DNA of 23,742 nt from Mobilicoccus sp032100225 (GCA_032100225.1 DAMDJY010000033.1:1-23742); one strand, 5' to 3'; numbered from the stretch's first letter, positions 1-8,060 are shown. Numbers and translations are program-made. Notes: generated by a model not told the origin, from the sequence alone.

Positions 1-45
1 ACAATTGGCATCGATTTTTGGCACGCTGTTGAGTTCTCAAGCATC
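1..45 (-). promoter_or_regulatory. Probable rRNA operon leader (antitermination/processing region)
   Basis: Read on the minus strand, this segment carries TTGAGAACTCAACAGCGTGC (complement of about 21-40) followed by an A-rich run and ATCGATGCCAATTGT. From memory this resembles the conserved segment that precedes 16S rRNA in actinobacterial rrn operons, where boxA-like antitermination and RNase III processing signals lie. The element TTGAGAACTCAA (29-40) is itself close to a palindrome. It lies downstream of two promoter candidates pointing the same way, which fits a 5' leader. The 16S gene itself would lie left of base 1 and is not in the window, so this rests on recalled similarity plus promoter context. 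Confidence 0.6.
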
Positions 46-117
46 GGACACACAACAGACGCTCACCCTTGCGGGATCGTCGTCGACGGTGACTGAAGGT
101 TGTGCTGTTGGCCGCTT

Positions 118-133
118 GCGAGGCGTTCCTCGC
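118..133 (-). promoter_or_regulatory. Small hairpin in the early rRNA leader
   Basis: GCGAGG and CCTCGC form a 6-bp stem around a 4-base loop. The hairpin lies 15-30 bases after the likely -10 box at 149-154, so it would sit near the 5' end of the transcript. The position suits a boxB-like element of an rRNA antitermination site, but that is inference from position and shape. Confidence 0.35.
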
Positions 134-148
134 GGAGACCGGATGCTC

Positions 149-177
149 ACCTTACCAGCCTGTTCACACCCTGGCAA
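149..177 (-). promoter_or_regulatory. Promoter P2 candidate for the rRNA operon
   Basis: On the minus strand TTGCCA (172-177) and TAAGGT (149-154) are separated by exactly 17 bases, a good match to the vegetative sigma-70-type actinobacterial promoter. Transcription would start near 141-143 and run left into the rRNA-type leader. The -35 box overlaps one arm of a 7-bp inverted repeat, GGCAACT...AGTTGCC, at 173-200, which could be a regulator site or a hairpin. Confidence 0.65.
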
Positions 178-297
178 CTCTGCGTTCGTTCTCAGTTGCC
201 CTGTCCTGCGGTGTCGTTCGGCCTCTCGGCGGGACCGGCCGCGGGGAAGAGCCGATGCTCTGTGCGTCCGTTCCTCCCTGCCGGGTGAACGTTGAGA

Positions 298-327
298 ACC
301 TTAGGACGATGTCGCCCCTGACCACAA
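298..327 (-). promoter_or_regulatory. Promoter P1 candidate for the rRNA operon
   Basis: On the minus strand TTGTGG (322-327) and TAAGGT (298-303) are separated by 18 bases. The -10 box is identical to that of the second candidate 149 bases downstream. Tandem promoters are usual for rRNA operons. The -35 match is weaker than in P2, and it falls inside the loop and arm of the hairpin at the end of tyrS. Confidence 0.45.
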
Positions 328-340
328 ATCCGCTGGTCAG
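318..340 (-). terminator. Hairpin at the tyrS stop codon, possible terminator
   Basis: CTGACCA and TGGTCAG form a 7-bp stem with a 9-base loop that contains the tyrS stop codon. No run of T follows on the minus strand, so a classical factor-independent terminator is not shown. It is the only hairpin seen between tyrS and the rRNA promoters and could weakly separate them. Confidence 0.35.
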
Positions 341-1593
341 AGGCGTTCGACGGCCGCCATCGACTTGCGGCCACGCTTGAGGAGAGCCACCCGCCCGTGC
401 AGAAAGTCCTCCTCGGCGAGGGTGCGATCGGCCTCCGCGACCTTCACGTTGTTGATCGAGACACCGCCCTCTTCGATGCTGCGGCGGGCCGCCTTGCGTG
501 AATCAGCGAGACCCGTGGCCACGAGGGCATCCACGAGTTCGCCACCGACAGCGACGGCAGCACGAGGCAACTCGGCGACGGCGTCGACCAAGGTCGACTC
601 GTCGAGGCCGGCCGGATCGCCCTTGCCGAACAGCACGGCCGAAGCCGCGATGACCGACTCGGTCGCCTCCGCCCCGTGCACCAGGGTCGTCACGTCGGCG
701 GCAAGTGTCTTCTGCGCAGCGCGACGGAACGGCTCCTCGGCCACCTGGCGCGCGAGCTCGTCGATCTCCTCGCGGGTTCGGTCGGTGAACACCTTGAGCA
801 GCATGACGACCGAGGCGTCCTCGACGTTGAGCCAGTATTGGTAGAACGCGTACGGGCTGGTCATGCTCGGGTCGAGCCAGACGGCGTTGCCCGCAGACTT
901 GCCGAACTTCTCCCCCGAGGAATCGGTGAGGATCGGCGTGGTCAGCGCGTGGACGTGCGCCCCCTCGGCACGACCGATGAGGTCGACGCCGGCAGTGAGG
1001 TTGCCCCACTGGTCCTGCCCACCGGTCTGCAAGGTGCATCCGTGCTCGCGGTACAGGTGCAGGTAGTCCAGCGCCTGCAAGATCTGGTAGCTGAACTCGG
1101 TGTAGCTGATCCCCTGATCGGAGTTCAGCCGCGCTGCCACGGCGTCCTTCTTGATCATCTGGTTGACGCGGAAGTGCTTGCCGTAGTCGCGCAGGAAGTC
1201 GAGCGCACTGATCGGCGAGGTCCAGTCGAGGTTGTTGACGAAGCGGGGCGTGTTGGCCCCCTCGGTGTCGAGGATCCGGCGCACCTGCACCGCGATCTTC
1301 TCGACGTCCGCCGCGGTCTGCTCCTTGGTCTTGAGCACCCGCTCGCTCGTGGGGCGCGGGTCACCGATCAGGCCGGTCGATCCGCCGACCAAGCCGATGA
1401 CCTGGTGACCCGCGCGCTGGAGGTGCCGCAGCACGATGAGCTGCACGAGGTTGCCGAAGTGCAGGCTCGGTGCCGTCGGGTCGAAGCCGCAGTAGACGGT
1501 GATCTGCCCGTCGAGCGCCTCACGCAACGCGTCCTCGTCGGTGGTCTGAGCCACCAGTCCGCGCCACTTCAGCTCTTCGAAGACGGTGCTCAC
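337..1593 (-). CDS. tyrS: Tyrosyl-tRNA synthetase
   Basis: Charges tRNA-Tyr with tyrosine in the cytoplasm; class I aminoacyl-tRNA synthetase. The 418-residue product has the full bacterial TyrRS layout. Tyr34 and Asp38 (VYCGFDPT) lie in the tyrosine pocket, the HIGH-equivalent HFGN is at 45-48, the YTEFSYQ and QALD pocket motifs are near 163-175, GGQDQWGN follows near 190, and the KMSKS-equivalent KFGKS is at 228-232. The C-terminal 70 residues form an S4 RNA-binding domain. I chose the GTG at 1591-1593 because AAGGGA lies 7 bases upstream and the N-terminus fits the family. A 61-base gap separates it from the upstream glycosylase gene, so it may be read through from the arginine operon. Downstream come rRNA-type promoters, an arrangement I recall in other Micrococcales. 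Confidence 0.97.
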   Translation of the reverse strand: MSTVFEELKWRGLVAQTTDEDALREALDGQITVYCGFDPTAPSLHFGNLVQLIVLRHLQRAGHQVIGLVGGSTGLIGDPRPTSERVLKTKEQTAADVEKIAVQVRRILDTEGANTPRFVNNLDWTSPISALDFLRDYGKHFRVNQMIKKDAVAARLNSDQGISYTEFSYQILQALDYLHLYREHGCTLQTGGQDQWGNLTAGVDLIGRAEGAHVHALTTPILTDSSGEKFGKSAGNAVWLDPSMTSPYAFYQYWLNVEDASVVMLLKVFTDRTREEIDELARQVAEEPFRRAAQKTLAADVTTLVHGAEATESVIAASAVLFGKGDPAGLDESTLVDAVAELPRAAVAVGGELVDALVATGLADSRKAARRSIEEGGVSINNVKVAEADRTLAEEDFLHGRVALLKRGRKSMAAVERL

Positions 1594-1654
1594 CGATGCG
1601 TCCCTTCGTCACGCCCGCACGCCGATCGTGTCGAGCTGCCGGGCCAAGCTTGCC

Positions 1655-2287
1655 TCACGCCGTGTTGCGGCGACGAACCACCGCCGGTCGGTACACGGAG
1701 ACCGTCGGGTCGCCGGTCACCCAGAAGCGCCACGGGAATTCGTCTCCCCCACCGGGACCGGAGACCCCTACCCTCGGACCGGTGAGGATGCGTCCGACCT
1801 CGAGCGGCTCTTCGCGCCCCGTGATCGTGACCGCCGCGCCGGCCACGGTGGTGTCGAGACCGTCATGGGCACGATCCAGCCCCAGAGCCTGCGTGAGGCG
1901 TGCCGGCCCGCGGGCCAGGTCGCGGTCGGAAGGCGCCGGGCGTCCGGGCCGGGTGCGTCGCTTCCGCGCCGCGTCGAGACCGTCGACGACCTCACCCGCA
2001 CGCAGGAGGGCTGCCGATGCCGTGCCGTCGGGGCCGCACACGAGATTCATGCAGTGGTGCATCCCGTAACTGAAGTAGACATAGAGCCGACCGGGCGGGC
2101 CGAACATGACCTCGGTGCGCGGGGTCGGACCGCGGAAGGCGTGCGAGCCCGGGTCTGCCGGGCCCGCATACGCCTCCACCTCGGTGAGCCGCACAGCGAC
2201 CGGTCCGTGACGGACGGTGGCGCCCAACAGATCTCGGGCCACCTCCAGGACTGGTCGTTCGTAGAACGACTCCCCCAAACCGGTCAT
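1655..2287 (-). CDS. 3-methyladenine DNA glycosylase (AAG/MPG family)
   Basis: Excises alkylated purines such as 3-methyladenine from DNA, opening base-excision repair. The 210-residue protein shows the family core: EVEAY (36-40) with the expected catalytic Glu38, GPADPGSHAFRG, then MFGPPGRLYVYFSYGMHHC and N, which line the nucleotide-flipping pocket. The length is normal for bacterial single-domain members. The ATG start at 2285-2287 lies 16 bases after the argH stop with only a weak ribosome-binding site, so translation may depend on argH. A glycosylase gene between argH and tyrS is, from memory, common in actinobacteria, and its position says little about arginine metabolism. Confidence 0.93.
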   Translation of the reverse strand: MTGLGESFYERPVLEVARDLLGATVRHGPVAVRLTEVEAYAGPADPGSHAFRGPTPRTEVMFGPPGRLYVYFSYGMHHCMNLVCGPDGTASAALLRAGEVVDGLDAARKRRTRPGRPAPSDRDLARGPARLTQALGLDRAHDGLDTTVAGAAVTITGREEPLEVGRILTGPRVGVSGPGGGDEFPWRFWVTGDPTVSVYRPAVVRRRNTA

Positions 2288-2303
2288 CGAACGGGCGCCG
2301 ATC

Positions 2304-3740
2304 TCAGTCCCGGACGGAGATCCGCTTGTTCGCGAACCCCCGCTGCCACGCCGCCACCTGCATCAACTTGGTCAGCTGCTCGGCGACCCGCGCAGGTGCG
2401 GTGCCACCCTTGCCGTCGCGGGAGGCGAGCGAACCCGGGACGGTGAGCACCTCTCGCACCCCGGGGGTGAGGTGCTCCGAGATCCCGGCCAGGTCCTCGT
2501 CGGTGAGGTCCCACAGCTCGATGCCGCGCTCCTCGCACACCCGCACGCAGGAACCGGCGACCTCGTGAGCCACCCGGAACGGAACACCCTCTCGCACGAG
2601 CCACTCGGCGACGTCGGTGGCCAGCGAGAACCCCTGCGGTGCAAGCTCTTCGAGCCGCTCGGGGTGGAAGGTCAACGTGGCGATCATTCCCGAGAACGCG
2701 GGCAGAAGAACCTCGAGCGAGTCGATCGCGTCGAAGACCGGCTCCTTGTCCTCCTGCAGGTCGCGGTTGTAGGCCAACGGCAGTGCCTTGAGCGTCGTCA
2801 TGAGTCCGGCAAGGTCCCCGACCAGGCGACCCGCCTTGCCACGCGCCAGCTCGGCGACATCCGGGTTCTTCTTCTGCGGCATGATGCTCGACCCGGTCGA
2901 GTAGGCGTCGGCGAGCGTGACGAAGCCGAATTCCTTGGTCGCCCAGAGGATGACCTCTTCGGCCAACCGAGAGATGTCGACCGCGGCCATCGCTGCCACG
3001 AAACAGAACTCGGCGACGAAGTCCCGACTGGCGGTGCCGTCGATGGAGTTCTCCACCGCACCGTCGAAGCCCAGGTCTGCGGCCACGGCCTCCGGGTCGA
3101 GGCCCAGCGAGCTGCCGGCGAGGGCGCCCGCCCCGTACGGGGACACGGCGCACCGCTCGTCCCAGTCACGGAACCGCTCGACATCGCGCAGCAGCGGCCA
3201 CGCGTGCGCCAGCAGGTGGTGCGCAAGAAGCACGGGCTGCGCGTGCTGCAGGTGGGTGCGGCCCGGCATCGCGACGCTCGGGTGCGCCTGAGCCTGTGAG
3301 ACGAGTGCGTCGACGACGTCGAGGATGAGACCCGAGACGATGCGCGCATGATCGCGCAGGTACATGCGGAACAGTGTGGCCACCTGGTCGTTACGCGACC
3401 GGCCGGCGCGCAACCGGCCACCGACATCGGCTCCGGCGCGCTCCATGAGGCCGCGCTCCAAGGCGGTGTGCACGTCCTCGTCGGACTCCGCCGCGACGAA
3501 CGCGCCGCTCTCGACATCGGCACCGAGCCGGCGAAGACCGTCGAGCATCGCCTCGAGCGTCACGTCGTCGAGGATCCCGGCAGAGTTCAATACGCGTGCG
3601 TGGGCCCGTGACCCTGCCAGGTCGTAGGGCGCGAGTCGCCAGTCGAAGTGGGTGCTCTTGGACAACGCGGCGAGGGCCTCATCGGGGCCTCCGCTGAACC
3701 GTCCGCCCCACAGTGCCGAACTCTTGGCTTCCTCGCTCAC
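2304..3740 (-). CDS. argH: Argininosuccinate lyase
   Basis: Last step of arginine synthesis: splits argininosuccinate into arginine and fumarate. The 478-residue product is full length for the fumarase/aspartase superfamily. RAGRSRNDQV lies near 111-120, the TH of GRTHLQHAQP at 162-163, and the signature loop GSSIMPQKKNPD at 283-294 contains the catalytic-serine region. The GTG start (3738-3740) overlaps the argR stop by 4 bases (GTGA), with GAAGGG 10 bases upstream, so translation is coupled to argR. In many actinobacteria argG precedes argH; here it does not. Confidence 0.97.
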   Translation of the reverse strand: MSEEAKSSALWGGRFSGGPDEALAALSKSTHFDWRLAPYDLAGSRAHARVLNSAGILDDVTLEAMLDGLRRLGADVESGAFVAAESDEDVHTALERGLMERAGADVGGRLRAGRSRNDQVATLFRMYLRDHARIVSGLILDVVDALVSQAQAHPSVAMPGRTHLQHAQPVLLAHHLLAHAWPLLRDVERFRDWDERCAVSPYGAGALAGSSLGLDPEAVAADLGFDGAVENSIDGTASRDFVAEFCFVAAMAAVDISRLAEEVILWATKEFGFVTLADAYSTGSSIMPQKKNPDVAELARGKAGRLVGDLAGLMTTLKALPLAYNRDLQEDKEPVFDAIDSLEVLLPAFSGMIATLTFHPERLEELAPQGFSLATDVAEWLVREGVPFRVAHEVAGSCVRVCEERGIELWDLTDEDLAGISEHLTPGVREVLTVPGSLASRDGKGGTAPARVAEQLTKLMQVAAWQRGFANKRISVRD

Positions 3741-4267
3741 GAGCGGGTATCCCTTCTGTCGTCGTTCCCCGCCGCGAGGGCGAGGAGTCGTTCTGCTGCT
3801 TGCGCGCCGCCATCCGGGTGGGCGGCGACGACGAGCACGGTGTCGTCGCCCGCGACGGTACCGATGATTCCGGCCCGGCGCTGCACCTCAGTCTTGTCGA
3901 TGCCGCTGGCGAGGTAGTTGGCCGCCCCGGGCGGCGTGCGCAGGACCACGAGATTTCCCGATGCCGTCGCGCTGACCAGCAGTTCCTCGCACAGACGGCG
4001 AAGTCGGGCGTCGGCCTGGGCCGGGTCACCCCCAGGACGCGGTGTCGGGTCGCCGCCTTCGGCCGGGACGGCGTAGACGAGATTGCGTCCGAGGCGAACC
4101 TTGACCGCGCCCACCTCGACGAGGTCGCGGGACAGGGTCGCCTGGGTCATCTCATACCCGTCCTCGGCAAGCAGGCCCAACAGCTCAGGCTGGGACTTGA
4201 CCGCCGTCGATTCGAGCAGCTCGACGATGCGGGCCTGCCGCGCGGCGCGGGACTGGGCGATCGCCAC
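3737..4267 (-). CDS. argR: Arginine repressor ArgR
   Basis: Arginine-responsive DNA-binding protein that hexamerises and represses arginine biosynthesis genes. The 176-residue product has the N-terminal winged helix, with the recognition segment TQATLSRDLVEVGAVKV at 41-57 (the SR pair at 46-47). The C-terminal oligomerisation and arginine-binding domain contains GTVAGDDTVLVV from 136. The GTG start at 4265-4267 is one base after the argD stop and follows GGAGG at a good distance; the open frame runs further upstream inside argD, but that part has no family similarity. It ends in a 4-base overlap with argH. The likely target in this window is the ARG-box pair before argC, so the operon would be autoregulated. 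Confidence 0.95.
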   Translation of the reverse strand: MAIAQSRAARQARIVELLESTAVKSQPELLGLLAEDGYEMTQATLSRDLVEVGAVKVRLGRNLVYAVPAEGGDPTPRPGGDPAQADARLRRLCEELLVSATASGNLVVLRTPPGAANYLASGIDKTEVQRRAGIIGTVAGDDTVLVVAAHPDGGAQAAERLLALAAGNDDRRDTRS

Positions 4268-4268
4268 G

Positions 4269-5483
4269 TCATCCCCTCCCCGTGGCCGTGTCGAGCAGTC
4301 CGGGCAGCGCGTCGACGAACGACTGCAGCTCCTCGGTCGTGACGATGAGTGGCGGAGCCAGCCGGACGGTGTCTGGCCGCGCGGCATTGACGATGAACCC
4401 CGCTTCGAGTGCGGCCGTGACCACATCGCCGGCCCCGATCCCCTCGGCCAGACCGATACCGATCAACAGGCCAGCACCCCGCACCCCGGTGATCCGGGGG
4501 TCGTTCAACCCTGTCACCGCCGATCGCAGGTACTCACCCACGGCCTTCGCGTGGGTGTCGAGACCGTCGCGCTCGATGACGTCGAGGACGGCGAGACCCG
4601 CGCGGCACGCCAGCGGGTTACCGCCGAACGTCGACCCGTGTTGACCGGCGGTCAGCAGGCCTGTGGTGTGGTCGTTCGTCGTGACCAGCGCACCGATCGG
4701 GACGCCGCCCGCCAGCCCCTTGGCGAGCAGGAACGCATCGGGAGCCAGCCCGTGCCGCATGAAAGCGAACGGAACCCCGGTGCGGGCGACTCCCGTCTGA
4801 ATCTCGTCGAGGATCAACAGCGAGCCCGTCTCTGTCGTGAGTTCGCGTGCCCGCTGGAGGAATCCGGCGGTTCCTTCGACGACGCCGCCTTCACCCTGGA
4901 TCGGTTCGAGGATCACTGCGCCGACCCTCCGGCCCGGCTCCCCCGCCAGCTCTGCTTCGAGCGCGGCGACGTCGTTGTACGGCACGCGCCGCACCCCCGG
5001 CATGAGCGGTTCGAACGGTTCGCGGTAGGCCGCCTTGGCGGTCAATGCGAGCGCACCGGTGCTGCGGCCGTGAAACGCGCCGTCGGCCACGACGATGTCG
5101 GGGCGGCCGGTGCGCCGCGCGAGCTTGATCGCGGCCTCGACGGCCTCGGTGCCGGAGTTGGTGAAGAAGACCCCGCCTCCCTGCTCGCAGCCTGCGAGCG
5201 CGAGCAGCCGCTCGGCCAAATCGATCTGCGGCATCGAGGTGAAGAAGTTCGAGATGTGGATCAGCTCGCCGGCCTGCTCACGGACCGCGGCCACGAGATC
5301 GGGATGCGCGTGCCCGAGGGAGTTGACGGCGATTCCGGCGAGCAGATCGAGGTACTCCCGCCCCTCGACGTCCCAGACGCGCGTCCCCTCGCCACGCGCC
5401 AACACCCGCTGCGGAGTGCCGAAAACGCCGAGCAGGCTGTTCTCGTACCGCGTGAGCAGTGCCTGCTGGTCGAAGCCGGTCAT
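4269..5483 (-). CDS. argD: Acetylornithine aminotransferase
   Basis: PLP-dependent class III aminotransferase converting N-acetylglutamate semialdehyde to N-acetylornithine with glutamate as amino donor. The 404-residue product has TNSGTEAVEAAIKLAR (108-123), FHGRSTGALALT, the PLP-contacting DE pair in LLILDEIQTG (226-227) and the Schiff-base lysine K255 in LLAKGLAGG. The ATG overlaps the argB stop by 4 bases (ATGA). The next gene is argR, one base away; in mycobacterial-type clusters argF would lie between them. A dual role in lysine synthesis (succinyl-DAP transamination) is possible for the family. Confidence 0.96.
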   Translation of the reverse strand: MTGFDQQALLTRYENSLLGVFGTPQRVLARGEGTRVWDVEGREYLDLLAGIAVNSLGHAHPDLVAAVREQAGELIHISNFFTSMPQIDLAERLLALAGCEQGGGVFFTNSGTEAVEAAIKLARRTGRPDIVVADGAFHGRSTGALALTAKAAYREPFEPLMPGVRRVPYNDVAALEAELAGEPGRRVGAVILEPIQGEGGVVEGTAGFLQRARELTTETGSLLILDEIQTGVARTGVPFAFMRHGLAPDAFLLAKGLAGGVPIGALVTTNDHTTGLLTAGQHGSTFGGNPLACRAGLAVLDVIERDGLDTHAKAVGEYLRSAVTGLNDPRITGVRGAGLLIGIGLAEGIGAGDVVTAALEAGFIVNAARPDTVRLAPPLIVTTEELQSFVDALPGLLDTATGRG

Positions 5484-6484
5484 GACAGCCCCTCCAGGTG
5501 GGTGGGGCCCGAGTCGGTGTCATCCGGGTCGTCGGTCACGTCCTCGGGCAGGATCATCGTCCCGATCCCCTCGGCGGTGAAGACCTCGAGCAGCAACGAA
5601 TGGGGGGTGCGCCCGTCGATGACGTGGCTGCGCGGGACGCCTCCGCGGACGGCCCGGATGCACGCCTCCAGCTTGGGGACCATCCCGGAATCGACACGGG
5701 TCAGCAGGTCTTCGGCGTCCTCGAGCGTCATCGAGGAGATGAGCGAGTCCTCGTCGGGCCAGTTGCCGTAGACGCCGGCGACATCGGTGAGGACGACGAG
5801 CTTGCGCGCCCTCAGCGCGACCGCGAGCGCCGCAGCGGCCGTGTCGGCGTTGACGTTGAGCACCTGACCCGGATTCTCCAGATCGGGCGCGATCGAGGAG
5901 ACGACGGGGATACGCCCGGCCTCCACGATGTCGAGCACGGCCGACGGCGAAACCTGGACGACGTCACCGACGAGGCCGATGTCGACGGGCTCGCCGTCGA
6001 CGATCGCCGGACGCCGCCGAGCTCCGAACAGGTGGCCGTCCTCACCCGAAAGACCGACAGCGATGGGGCCGTGCTGGTTGAGCAGGCCCACGACCTCGCG
6101 CCCCACCTGGCCGACGAGCACCATGCGGACGATCTCCATGACCTCGGGGGTCGTCACCCGGAGGCCACCGCGGAACTCGCTCGTCATGCCGAGGCGCTCG
6201 AGCATCGCCGCGATCTGCGGACCGCCGCCGTGCACGACGACCGGCCGCAGCCCGACGGCCCGCAGAAACGCGACATCTTCGGCGAACGCGCGGGTGAGGG
6301 CCGGCTCCGTCATCGCATTGCCGCCGTACTTGACGACGACCAGCGAACCGCGGAACTCCTCGAGCCACGGCAGCGCCTCGACGAGGGTGTGGGCCTTGGT
6401 GGTGGCCGCCGCCAGTTCGGCCCTGTTGCGCAGGGTGCGGATGTGCCGGTGTGCTGCGGCGGCATCGGAGAGGTCGAAGGTCAT
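5480..6484 (-). CDS. argB: Acetylglutamate kinase
   Basis: Phosphorylates N-acetylglutamate to N-acetylglutamyl-5-phosphate. The 334-residue product carries the amino-acid-kinase motifs VVVKYGGNAM (49-58), VVVHGGGPQI (about 79-88), NVNADTAAAALA and DVAGVYGNW. I chose the ATG at 6482-6484, with GAGGA 12 bases upstream; no nearer in-frame start exists. This gives an N-terminal segment of about 48 residues before the first strand, including a helical stretch of the kind found in arginine-inhibited, hexamer-forming kinases. The C-terminal tail of about 20 residues is Asp-rich (DVTDDPDDTD). A 95-base untranslated gap separates it from the ACT gene upstream, the longest gap inside this operon and the place where argJ would be expected. 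Confidence 0.95.
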   Translation of the reverse strand: MTFDLSDAAAAHRHIRTLRNRAELAAATTKAHTLVEALPWLEEFRGSLVVVKYGGNAMTEPALTRAFAEDVAFLRAVGLRPVVVHGGGPQIAAMLERLGMTSEFRGGLRVTTPEVMEIVRMVLVGQVGREVVGLLNQHGPIAVGLSGEDGHLFGARRRPAIVDGEPVDIGLVGDVVQVSPSAVLDIVEAGRIPVVSSIAPDLENPGQVLNVNADTAAAALAVALRARKLVVLTDVAGVYGNWPDEDSLISSMTLEDAEDLLTRVDSGMVPKLEACIRAVRGGVPRSHVIDGRTPHSLLLEVFTAEGIGTMILPEDVTDDPDDTDSGPTHLEGLS

Positions 6485-6579
6485 GGCAGAGCTGAGTCCT
6501 CTGGGTGGGTCGCTGGGGCTGGCCAGACTGCTGTGGGGCGCGGCGGTGGTGACGCGAGGATGGAGCGGAGCGGTGCGGC

Positions 6580-7023
6580 TCAGGCCGAGGCTGCGGTGGC
6601 ATCGGGGACATGCACGGGGTAGCCATGGGCTCGCCAGATGTTGACGGCCGACTGTGCCTGGTTCTCCGGCACGAGGATCCACGTCGTGTAGTAGGTGCAC
6701 TCGGTCGTCACGGCGATGTGGCTCGCCGCCAGCGGCGAAATGATCCCGTGGAGGACACCGGTGAGCAGAAAGTCGACACCACCCTCGACCTCGAACGCGC
6801 GCCACGGACCGAACCGGTCCACGTCGTCGGGGACGACCTCGACCGGCGCGAGCACCGACATCTGGCCCTCGTACCAGGTGACCGAGGACAGGGGCCGGGC
6901 GTCATTGGCCCAGTCGGGCAGCGGGCTGCCACCGTCCAGACGCGCGAACGTCATCTGCCCGGGGTGCAGGCGCAGCGACCAGCCCGCGCGGGCGACGGCG
7001 TGGGGACCGGAGGGAAGTGTCAC
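6580..7023 (-). CDS. ACT domain protein (ACT_7/CASTOR-like) in the arginine operon
   Basis: A 147-residue soluble protein. The N-terminal half (LRLHPGQMTFARLD, then a W/P-rich linker) leads into SSVTWYEGQMSVLAPVEVVP, then WRAFEVEGGVDFLLTGVLHG and IISPLAASHIAVTTECTYYT, ending TTWILVPENQAQSAVNIWRA. This order matches the ACT_7 (COG3603) family, a small-ligand-binding fold related to the ACT domains of CASTOR arginine sensors. No enzyme motif is present. The GTG start overlaps the argC stop by 4 bases (GTGA). It sits where argJ stands in most actinobacterial argCJBD operons. A role in sensing an amino acid, perhaps arginine, and acting on the pathway is inference; no ligand residues can be assigned by reading. 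The start is set by the overlap; longer reading upstream runs through argC in another frame. Confidence 0.85.
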   Translation of the reverse strand: MTLPSGPHAVARAGWSLRLHPGQMTFARLDGGSPLPDWANDARPLSSVTWYEGQMSVLAPVEVVPDDVDRFGPWRAFEVEGGVDFLLTGVLHGIISPLAASHIAVTTECTYYTTWILVPENQAQSAVNIWRAHGYPVHVPDATAASA

Positions 7024-8060
7024 GGGGCGACTCCTGTCAACGGGAGCCCGGCCTGTTCCGGCAGGTCGAGCGCGAGGTTGGCGCATTGAACGGCCCCACC
7101 GGCAGTGCCCTTGGTGAGGTTGTCGATGGCGGACGTGACGACGACGCGACCGGCGCGTTCGTCGACGGTGACCTGCAGGTGCACGAGGTTGGACCCCAGG
7201 ACGGCTCCGGTGGACGGCTGGGTGCCCTCGGGGAGCAGCGTGACGAACGGCTCGTCCGCATACGCCTGCTCCCACACGCTCCGCACCGAGTGGGGGTCGA
7301 TGCCCTCGCGCAGACGTGCCGTGCACGTGGCGAGGATGCCGCGCGGCATCGGCGCGAGCATCGGCGTGAACGAGAGGTCGACGCCGACACCGGCTGCAGC
7401 AGTGAGGTTCTGGCGGATCTCGGGAACGTGTCGGTGGCCCCCGCCGACGCCGTACGGGCTCATCGACCCCATCACCTCGGCCCCGAGCAGATGGGGTTTG
7501 AGCGAGCGTCCTGCGCCCGAGGTTCCGCTGGCCGCGACGACCACGACATCGTCGGGCTCCAGCACGTCGGCGGCGAAGCCCGGTGCGAGCGCGAGGGAGA
7601 CGGCCGTGGGGTAACACCCGGGAACGGCGATGCGTCGAGCGCCGCGCAACGCGTCGCGCTGCTTGCCCGAGCGGGTCGCCAACTCGGGCAGACCGTAGGG
7701 CCAGGATCCGGCGTACGGGGTGTCGTAGAACTGCGCCCAGTCGGCCGCGTCACGCAACCGAAAATCTGCGCCGCAGTCGAGAACCACTGTGCGCTCAGAG
7801 AGTTCGGCGACCAATGCTGCAGACGCCCCGTGTGGCAGGGCGAGAAAGACGACGTCGTACTCGGCCAGAATCGCGGGGTCCGTGGGCTGCAGTTCGCGGT
7901 CGGCCAGCGGCGCGAGATGGGGGTGGATCTGCCCGAGTCGGACTCCGGCATTGCTGCCCGCGCAGAGCGCTCCGATCGTGATGTGCGGGTGCGAGAGCAG
8001 CAACCGGAGGATCTCTCCCCCGGCATACCCACTCGCGCCTGCCACTGCCGCCGTCACCAT
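7020..8060 (-). CDS. argC: N-acetyl-gamma-glutamyl-phosphate reductase
   Basis: NADPH-dependent reduction of N-acetylglutamyl phosphate to the semialdehyde. The 346-residue product begins with the Rossmann motif AVAGASGYAGGE (5-16). It has FLALPHGAS, DCGADFRL, the catalytic Cys149 in VPGCYPTA, and GVGGGHRHVPEI bearing the active-site histidine region. Three starts are possible: ATG at 8064-8066 (MHM...), ATG at 8058-8060 (MVTAAV...) and GTG at 8055-8057. I chose 8060 because no ribosome-binding site exists and a -10-like TATAGT ends exactly 7 bases before it, which suits leaderless translation. First gene of the arginine operon, preceded by ARG boxes and overlapping the ACT gene by 4 bases. 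Confidence 0.95.
   Translation of the reverse strand: MVTAAVAGASGYAGGEILRLLLSHPHITIGALCAGSNAGVRLGQIHPHLAPLADRELQPTDPAILAEYDVVFLALPHGASAALVAELSERTVVLDCGADFRLRDAADWAQFYDTPYAGSWPYGLPELATRSGKQRDALRGARRIAVPGCYPTAVSLALAPGFAADVLEPDDVVVVAASGTSGAGRSLKPHLLGAEVMGSMSPYGVGGGHRHVPEIRQNLTAAAGVGVDLSFTPMLAPMPRGILATCTARLREGIDPHSVRSVWEQAYADEPFVTLLPEGTQPSTGAVLGSNLVHLQVTVDERAGRVVVTSAIDNLTKGTAGGAVQCANLALDLPEQAGLPLTGVAP

Noticed and set aside
676..1785. Long plus-strand open frame opposite tyrS, and similar ones opposite argD, argB, pheT, hisH and catalase
   Set aside because: High-GC third positions keep antisense frames open. Products are Arg/Gly/Asp-rich with no recognisable domain, while the opposite strand encodes clear enzymes.
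6485..6579. Remnant of argJ between the ACT gene and argB
   Set aside because: All three minus-strand frames were read; none resembles the ArgJ N- or C-terminus or its autocleavage site.
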